A DNA stretch of 34,799 bases from a virus, in the IMG/VR virus record IMGVR_UViG_3300012936_003239, positions 1 to 34,799 of that record, one strand, 5' to 3'. Each line of letters starts with the position of its first letter. The first letter of the stretch is position 1. A model generated the notes under the pieces. That model did no database searches, had not been told where the DNA came from, and saw only the letters and a program-made list of their open reading frames with translations. Below, piece after piece: positions 29,688 through 34,799 of this stretch. The position numbers and the translations under genes were made by a program.

Positions 29688-30230
29688 ATGGTAGATGCAG
29701 TAAAAAATTATGGCTTAACAGGTGTAGCAAAAGAAGTTGAACTTGGAAAGTCAGGCAACAAGATTGATGGTGAAACAAGCAGTTCAAAGATTAGTCTTAG
29801 AAATAATTCCGATGCCTTGATAAGAGCCGAGATTGCCGATGGAACTGAATCTACCCATGCTGTAACTCAAAGCCAATTAGATTCCATACAGTCCAGTAAA
29901 GTAGGTGTTAGCGAACATACAGTTAATTTTGATGACAGCAGTCCAGTAACATTATGTACTGTGAATGCTGGTACAAGAGTATTAAGTGTAACAATGGAAA
30001 AAGGTACAGGTAACTGGACCAATGCAACTGCAACTACAAATATCACAGTAGGAGATGCGGCAGACCCAGATAGACTGTTTACTTCATTTGATTATGAAGG
30101 TGCTCAAGTAATTGATCAAACAGATCATACTTATTCTGCACAAACAGCCTTAATTGCTACTATTACACAAGGTGGTGCAACAGCAGGTACGGCTACAATA
30201 TTAGTTAGATACGCAGGTTCATTAGCATAA
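29688..30230 (+). CDS. Small virion structural protein, paralog B
   Basis: A 180-residue protein. The N-terminal module VKNYGLTGVAKEVELGKSGN...VTQSQLDSI and the C-terminal beta domain (ITVGDAADPDRLFTSFD, ending ATAGTATILVRYAG) both match paralog A. The central part is shorter. AGGAG lies about 7 bases before the ATG. It follows paralog A in the same operon. The two probably arose by duplication. The role is inferred from modules shared with large structural proteins. Confidence 0.75.
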   Translation: MVDAVKNYGLTGVAKEVELGKSGNKIDGETSSSKISLRNNSDALIRAEIADGTESTHAVTQSQLDSIQSSKVGVSEHTVNFDDSSPVTLCTVNAGTRVLSVTMEKGTGNWTNATATTNITVGDAADPDRLFTSFDYEGAQVIDQTDHTYSAQTALIATITQGGATAGTATILVRYAGSLA

Positions 30231-30233
30231 GAT

Positions 30234-30890
30234 ATGAAGTTGTCGGACATCAAACTCGAGGCCAAGAAACCTAAGCAGGTTAAAGCCAAAAGTAAAAAGC
30301 CAAAGATAGTAAAACCAAATAAGGGTGGTAGTTCAAAACACCCTTATAGAGGTTCGCTTGTTGGTGAAGATTTAACTAGACGTCAAGCAATTAAAGGTTT
30401 AAGAGATGCTATAGGAGACTTCCTTGATTTTACAAAAGGTCAAGGCATGATATCTATTGCAGATGTACAACAAAACTTTGATCAGTTAGCATTAAAGTTT
30501 TATAATTTAACAGGCACAAACTTTACAGAAGGTAAAAAGCCTGAACTTCCAAAACAAAACAATCCAGTAGCAAAACACTCTCGCAATAAGAGTGGTGCTG
30601 GTGCTCACAAATCACCAAAAGATTATGACAGAAGAAAGGAAAAGCAGGATCTAAGAAAACAATTAGACGAAGCACCTTTAGTCATGCATCTAAAAGACGC
30701 AGACAATATTGCCATAGATAAAACAGATAAGTGGTTAAAATCACACTATGAAAAAGGCAATCCAGAGAAAAAAATGTCTGCGTACAAAAAACTAGGGAAC
30801 CTAGTTGGTTATGAGATATCCCCGAGAGGCGAGGATACTGTTATTTTCAAAAGATTTTTCACACAGACAGAGAATAAAAAAAATAAATAA
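30234..30890 (+). CDS. Basic hypothetical phage protein, 218 aa
   Basis: A 218-residue, very basic protein. The Lys/Pro-rich first 45 residues resemble a nucleic-acid-binding tail. A helical domain follows (TRRQAIKGLRDAIGDFLDFTKGQ), then a second basic linker with SRNKSGAGAHKSPKDYDRRKEKQ, and a C-terminal domain with YKKLGNLVGYEISPRGEDTVIFKRFF. It starts 3 bases after paralog B. No family recognised. A core, scaffold or DNA-associated role is possible from charge alone. Confidence 0.65.
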   Translation: MKLSDIKLEAKKPKQVKAKSKKPKIVKPNKGGSSKHPYRGSLVGEDLTRRQAIKGLRDAIGDFLDFTKGQGMISIADVQQNFDQLALKFYNLTGTNFTEGKKPELPKQNNPVAKHSRNKSGAGAHKSPKDYDRRKEKQDLRKQLDEAPLVMHLKDADNIAIDKTDKWLKSHYEKGNPEKKMSAYKKLGNLVGYEISPRGEDTVIFKRFFTQTENKKNK

Positions 30891-30905
30891 TTAAGGAGTG
30901 CAATC

Positions 30906-31091
30906 ATGAATTATTTAAATTTAGCAAAAGACTGGGTCATGGCTAGACTCGGTGAAAGAACATCATGGGACGGCGGTGTTATTATAGCAGTAAGTATACT
31001 GGCTCTAATCGCAAGTCCAATGATTAAGTGGGCCGCATGGGCAGGTTTGCTCTACGGTGCATGGGCCATCTATAAGGAAGAATCTAAATAA
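30906..31091 (+). CDS. 61-aa membrane protein (holin-like candidate)
   Basis: A 61-residue protein. An amphipathic N-terminus (NLAKDWVMARLGERTSWDGG) is followed by two short membrane segments, VIIAVSILALIASPMI and WAAWAGLLYGAWAIY, and a charged tail KEESK. The SD AAGGAG is strong. The size and topology would suit a holin, but nothing specific shows it and no endolysin is adjacent (the SleB gene is about 5 kb away). Confidence 0.6.
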   Translation: MNYLNLAKDWVMARLGERTSWDGGVIIAVSILALIASPMIKWAAWAGLLYGAWAIYKEESK

Positions 31092-31111
31092 AATTAATTT
31101 TTCCTTTCTTT

Positions 31112-31119
31112 GATAAATA
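31112..31119 (+). promoter_or_regulatory. Late promoter box, leaderless arrangement
   Basis: GATAAATA, then CTACT (5 bases), then the ATG at 31125. No SD lies between box and start, or immediately upstream of the box. Confidence 0.6.
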
Positions 31120-31124
31120 CTACT

Positions 31125-33800
31125 ATGAACCTCAAAGACATAGTAGTATTATCAGAGACACCAGAAGACGAAGCCTTACTGGATAAGGCCGAGTCTGCAT
31201 TTGCTCAGGTCAGAGCAACAACCAAAGATATAAAATATGATGATACAGCCATTGAGATATTATCTAAAGTGGGTACTATTGCTGATGAACTAAGTCAAGA
31301 GGAAGTATTGCAAGAACTTGAATACTTAGAAAGAGCAGTATTCGACGCAAAAAACAAATTAGAATCTACAGTATACGGATTAGAAGAACCTTTTGAGGAT
31401 TTAATTCGCACACTAAGAAATAAAATCGACGATGAAGAATTAGATCGAGAGTATAACGAAGAAAGTAAATTTGCTCAACCACAACCAAAAGGCAAAAGCA
31501 TGTTAGATTTCATGCGTGAGCCTCCGCAAGAAAAGTTCCAATATAAAAAACACGAAAGTCCTTTAACAAACTTTGACAAGTATTTTAAATATTTCTTAGT
31601 TCCAAGAGGACTTAAAGTAGATTATCAAGAAGCATGGAATGACTTTAAAAAGGAATTTGGTCACATGTTTCCTCAAGATGATAATCCAAACTTCATGGAC
31701 GAAACAGCAATGGCAAACCCTGCCTTAGATGCCGAGTTTATTCAGTGGTTAGCAAAGAAAGGTGAAAACAGCCTATTCGCGTATAGATTAGGTGATATAG
31801 ATGACCCTGAGATAATGAACTTATTAAAGCAAGAGTATTATCAAGAGAAAGGACTTTATCCAGGTGATGGTGGTGCTACTGCCACTGATGCCGCAAAAGC
31901 AAGAGCAAAAGCGGCTGGCGATAGTTTACAAACTCACAGTATGCACGAAGATGAAGAAAACATGATTGGCGAGCCTGATGATTACTATGATGCTGAAGAA
32001 AGAAAAGAAGCATACCAAGAACTTAAAGATGCATTACAAGGCAACTACATGGACGACTATATCAAAGTTGGGGCATGTCCTAACTGTGCTGGTACTGGTT
32101 ATCAAGATGCTGAAGATGAAGTATGGGACGATGAAGAAGGCGAGTACGTTGAAGGAAACGAATGTGATGGCTTTGGTAGATACGGTTGTGATGAAGGTGA
32201 AATGATGGGTGCTAGTTGGGTTGACATTGTTAAACATGATGAACGTCAAGCAGAACGTAAAGCATTAAGAGACAAACCACAACCAAGCGACGACTTGCTG
32301 TACAAGTCTGCAAAACATTTACATAAAGAATACGTTATCGACAGAGGTACACATAACGCATTTGAAATAAGCAATTTATTAAGACAGATGTACCCAGAAA
32401 TAAGTAAGCCGAAGGCTAGGGAAATAGGTGCTAAAGTGTTAGGTGATTATAAACAAGAAAGTATACAAGAAGGTGTTAAAAGTGAGAAAGCAGTAAGAAT
32501 ATTAGTAGACATGTTCGATGATGGTCTTGATAATTTTAGCAGTGAAGAAGAATTAGAATCAGCAGTAAGCTCAGAAGCGGGAAGATTAACATACCAACTA
32601 GGCGACTTCGATATAGGTAAAGCAACTGAAGATGCTTTGACTATACTCAGAGACTATAACATGGATGACTATCCAGGCTCCATTGACAGAGATTACGATG
32701 CTAGATATGAAGATGTAGCACAAGGCTACATAACATTTTCTGATTTTATTAAAAAAGCAAAACAGACTCAAGAATTTAAAGTAATTAGAGATAAAGAACT
32801 TATGCTAAAAGCATATGAACTATTTTCAAAAGGTGTTGCTAAAACACCAGACGAAGCAATTGGTATGGCACAGGCACACATGGATAATATGGCTTACGAA
32901 GGTAAGTCACCACATAAAAAAGGCACAAAGAAATATAAGAAACACATGGCGGCTATGCATGCCGGTGAAAGTGTATTAAGTGGACCTACAAAGAAGAATA
33001 TGAGACTTAAAGAGTTAAGTCCTGCAAGAGATAATAGTGCAAACGAACAGAAAGTTGCTGAACTAATTAAAAAAGCAATCAAAGATCCTAAAGGTGAAGA
33101 TGCATATGATTTATATGCAGAACTAGAAAGTGAGAATCCTGAACTTGCTGACTTATACAAAGATGTAGCATTACATCAATACGAAGTTAATCTCGAAGAA
33201 GGCAAAGGTGCAATCAGAGGCGGACTTGCCGCTTTATTGCTTTTACTAGGATTGAATACAGCGAACGAATTCACAAGTGCTAAGAATACACCATTAGGAC
33301 AAGACTTAAAAGTAGCGGCACAACAAGCCGGAGAACATGCCGACATTGCTAAGTTTTATTACAAGAACTTAGATCTCTATGTTGAAGAAAACGACATGAG
33401 AACATTAGTAAACTTAAAAATAATGTTCGATAATGATGACCCAAGATTCGATCCAGCAAGAGATGATGTTGAAGATTTTCTCAGAAATCAAGCAAGATTG
33501 CCTGAGCCAACTAACGAAAGAAAGTTTAGAGATCAAGGTGTAATGGATGTTGTTACAGACAGAAGAGGCAAAGAGTTTAAGTTTGATAAAGATAGCAAAC
33601 AGTTCAAATCATTAGATGGTGAAATAGCAGATCCTAAAACTCCATTAGGTAAAGATTTGATGAGACTTAGAAAAAATCAAATGAAGAGAACAACACCAAG
33701 TTACAATGCAAAACTTAAAACACCGGGTGGACTTAAAACTGTAAGCAAAGAAGGTTGGAGTCCAGAGCAAGCCGGAAGAAAGTATTGGTGGTCTAAATAA
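31125..33800 (+). CDS. Very large modular phage protein
   Basis: An 891-residue acidic protein. The ATG at 31125 is used. The frame extends to a TTG at 31110, but that lies in the promoter box. Parts seen: an N-terminal helical region; a DnaJ-like zinc segment near residues 317-350 with CPNCAGTG and ECDGFGRYGC; a central region with long charged helices; a basic SPHKKGTKKYKKHMAAMHAG near 595; a hydrophobic GGLAALLLLLGLN near 705; and a basic C-terminus (GWSPEQAGRKYWW). The overall role is unknown: it could be a scaffold, an internal virion protein or an injected protein. The domain mix suggests fusion of several units. Confidence 0.65.
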   Translation: MNLKDIVVLSETPEDEALLDKAESAFAQVRATTKDIKYDDTAIEILSKVGTIADELSQEEVLQELEYLERAVFDAKNKLESTVYGLEEPFEDLIRTLRNKIDDEELDREYNEESKFAQPQPKGKSMLDFMREPPQEKFQYKKHESPLTNFDKYFKYFLVPRGLKVDYQEAWNDFKKEFGHMFPQDDNPNFMDETAMANPALDAEFIQWLAKKGENSLFAYRLGDIDDPEIMNLLKQEYYQEKGLYPGDGGATATDAAKARAKAAGDSLQTHSMHEDEENMIGEPDDYYDAEERKEAYQELKDALQGNYMDDYIKVGACPNCAGTGYQDAEDEVWDDEEGEYVEGNECDGFGRYGCDEGEMMGASWVDIVKHDERQAERKALRDKPQPSDDLLYKSAKHLHKEYVIDRGTHNAFEISNLLRQMYPEISKPKAREIGAKVLGDYKQESIQEGVKSEKAVRILVDMFDDGLDNFSSEEELESAVSSEAGRLTYQLGDFDIGKATEDALTILRDYNMDDYPGSIDRDYDARYEDVAQGYITFSDFIKKAKQTQEFKVIRDKELMLKAYELFSKGVAKTPDEAIGMAQAHMDNMAYEGKSPHKKGTKKYKKHMAAMHAGESVLSGPTKKNMRLKELSPARDNSANEQKVAELIKKAIKDPKGEDAYDLYAELESENPELADLYKDVALHQYEVNLEEGKGAIRGGLAALLLLLGLNTANEFTSAKNTPLGQDLKVAAQQAGEHADIAKFYYKNLDLYVEENDMRTLVNLKIMFDNDDPRFDPARDDVEDFLRNQARLPEPTNERKFRDQGVMDVVTDRRGKEFKFDKDSKQFKSLDGEIADPKTPLGKDLMRLRKNQMKRTTPSYNAKLKTPGGLKTVSKEGWSPEQAGRKYWWSK

Positions 33801-33802
33801 CA

Positions 33803-33810
33803 TATAAATA
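33803..33810 (+). promoter_or_regulatory. Consensus late promoter TATAAATA, leaderless arrangement
   Basis: Exact TATAAATA, then GTAGC (5 bases), then the ATG at 33816. It lies directly after the stop of the large gene. No SD is visible. Confidence 0.65.
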
Positions 33811-33815
33811 GTAGC

Positions 33816-34355
33816 ATGTTGCATGTTACTGAATTAGATTACAAAACAAACCCACAACGTTTAAAAGAAGAACTAGATAGTTTACTAGAGGACGTTGGAT
33901 TTGCAAATCCTAATCAACTAACACTAACTAGTGTACTTGGTAACAATCAATGGACAGAAAGCACAGGTAAAATACAGCATTTACAATATCCTGAAAAAGC
34001 ATACAGCCAAATAAACGAACGTCTCAAAGGCACTTACTTTGAAGAAATCATAAACCAGTTTCCATCATATACACGTTGGAGATTATTAAAATTACCTTCC
34101 CACAATAACTACAGTATTCATTCTGATAGCGACAATGGTAAAATGAATATTAGATGTCATATACCAGTTGTTACTAATCCTGATGCATACTTGATGTTTT
34201 TTGATGAAAGAACAAAGCCAAAGATGTATCATTTAGAAGTAGGCAATGCATATGAAGTAAACACAACAGGTTTACATAGTGCAATTAATTTTGGATGGCA
34301 AGACAGATATCACATAGTTGGAGTAAGATATGAAAATAGCAATAACAGGACATAG
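33816..34355 (+). CDS. 2OG-Fe(II) oxygenase, Asp/Asn beta-hydroxylase-like
   Basis: A 179-residue protein. The iron and 2-oxoglutarate ligands appear in order: IHSDSD near residue 97 (HxD), then RCHIPVVTNPDAYLMFF, then GLHSAINFGWQDRYHIVGVRY with the distal His and the Arg. This is the layout of the aspartyl/asparaginyl beta-hydroxylase and related phage oxygenases. It would hydroxylate a protein side chain or small molecule. Substrate unknown. A consensus TATAAATA lies 5 bases before the ATG. The SDR gene overlaps its end by 26 bases. Confidence 0.8.
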   Translation: MLHVTELDYKTNPQRLKEELDSLLEDVGFANPNQLTLTSVLGNNQWTESTGKIQHLQYPEKAYSQINERLKGTYFEEIINQFPSYTRWRLLKLPSHNNYSIHSDSDNGKMNIRCHIPVVTNPDAYLMFFDERTKPKMYHLEVGNAYEVNTTGLHSAINFGWQDRYHIVGVRYENSNNRT

Positions 34356-34799
34356 TAAAGGCATAGGTAAAGCATTATACGATACTTTGTCTGCTGAACA
34401 TGAAGTCGAAGGCTTTAGCAGAAGCAATGGATTTGATATACAAAATACAAACCTCATTGTGAGAGCAGTAAAAGGTTTTGATGTATTTGTAAACAATGCT
34501 TACTTTGATTTAAAGCAGGTAGACATACTTAATAGTTTATGGCAGAAATGGAAATATGATGAGACTAAAACTATTGTAAACATCAGTAGTATGAGTAAGT
34601 ATCCAGGACTCAGTGGAAACGAAACAGGTTATTCTGCACACAAGGCCGCACTATCACATCAAGCATTTTTATTAATGTTTTCTGACAGGCAACGCAAGTG
34701 CAGAATGATAAATGTAAATCCAGGTTATGTAGAAACAAACATGACTTCTAGTAATCATGGAAAAGTAAACATGCTAACACCCGAAGAGAGTGTACAGCC
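34330..34799 (+). CDS. Short-chain dehydrogenase/reductase, truncated by window end
   Basis: 156 residues are visible from the ATG at 34330, in another frame from the oxygenase gene and overlapping its last 26 bases. A Rossmann fold with TGHSKGIGKAL (the TGxxxGIG motif), VNNAY (NNAG-like), the catalytic NISSMSKY...YSAHKAA (Ser, YxxxK) and NPGYVETNM all fit the classical SDR family using NAD(P). The C-terminal end is cut off at the window border. Substrate cannot be told, but the pairing with an oxygenase hints at a common small-molecule or sugar pathway. Confidence 0.82.
   Translation, partial: MKIAITGHSKGIGKALYDTLSAEHEVEGFSRSNGFDIQNTNLIVRAVKGFDVFVNNAYFDLKQVDILNSLWQKWKYDETKTIVNISSMSKYPGLSGNETGYSAHKAALSHQAFLLMFSDRQRKCRMINVNPGYVETNMTSSNHGKVNMLTPEESVQ

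Noticed and set aside
30906-31091. Firm holin call
   Set aside because: Size and topology fit, but no adjacent endolysin and no specific motif. Left as a membrane protein.

Overview
The window looks like part of an AT-rich, marine, T4-like tailed phage (myovirus) genome. Most genes lie tail-to-head with overlaps of a few bases. T4-type late promoter boxes (ATAAATA with variants) precede many transcription units, and a few strong sigma70-type promoters (TTGACA, 16-17 bp, TATAAT) precede others. Large repetitive, PKD-containing virion-type proteins sit beside genes commonly seen in marine T4-like phages: UvsE, Hsp20, a QueD-like protein, SleB-type hydrolase, bS21, FkbM and 2OG oxygenase families. 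I see no photosynthesis genes, so nothing points to a cyanobacterial host. A heterotrophic marine proteobacterium is a reasonable guess but is not shown. No terminase, capsid or replication genes fall in this window.

Layout. 1-3.3 kb (minus): SGNH-like protein, DUF6580-like membrane protein, a P-loop kinase/nucleotidyltransferase fusion, a TagD-like cytidylyltransferase and an unassigned protein. 3.4-7.8 kb (plus): two large structural proteins. 7.8-8.9 kb: divergent sulfotransferase and GNAT genes. 8.9-11.6 kb (minus): hsp20, clpS, a SufS-type cysteine desulfurase, a peroxiredoxin and a 27-aa membrane peptide. 11.6-12.2 kb: a structured stretch without a convincing gene. 12.2-14.6 kb (minus): small membrane and hypothetical genes, several too short or with unusual starts. 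14.7-21.8 kb (minus): a compact operon reading membrane coiled-coil protein, EV-repeat protein, clpX, rpsU (bS21), nucleotidyltransferase-cupin fusion, cytochrome c, ferritin-like protein, iscS, iscU. 21.9-23.1 kb (plus): a glycosyltransferase-like protein. 23.2-23.5 kb: tRNA-Ser(GCU), tRNA-Glu(UUC) and a stem-bounded unknown element. 23.7-29.0 kb (minus): QueD-like, bL33-like, thermonuclease, SleB hydrolase, an Sm-like small protein, GT-A glycosyltransferase, FkbM, UvsE and a small conserved protein. 29.1-34.8 kb (plus): two small structural paralogs, hypotheticals, a very large modular protein, a 2OG-Fe(II) oxygenase and a truncated SDR.

How it may work together. Two minus-strand operons each combine a Clp component with a cysteine desulfurase: clpS-sufS-peroxiredoxin, and clpX-bS21-cytochrome c-ferritin-iscS-iscU. 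This looks like a cassette for iron, Fe-S and redox handling plus proteolysis, carried with two ribosomal proteins. Surface-carbohydrate genes (three nucleotidyltransferase domains, two glycosyltransferase-like proteins, FkbM, sulfotransferase, SGNH) form a second theme. The most unusual regulatory signal is a set of late-promoter boxes placed exactly 5 nt (once 6 nt) before start codons without a Shine-Dalgarno site, which predicts leaderless late mRNAs. A second is a hairpin that hides the ribosome-binding site of the gene at 13813 in read-through RNA but cannot form in RNA started at the local promoter.
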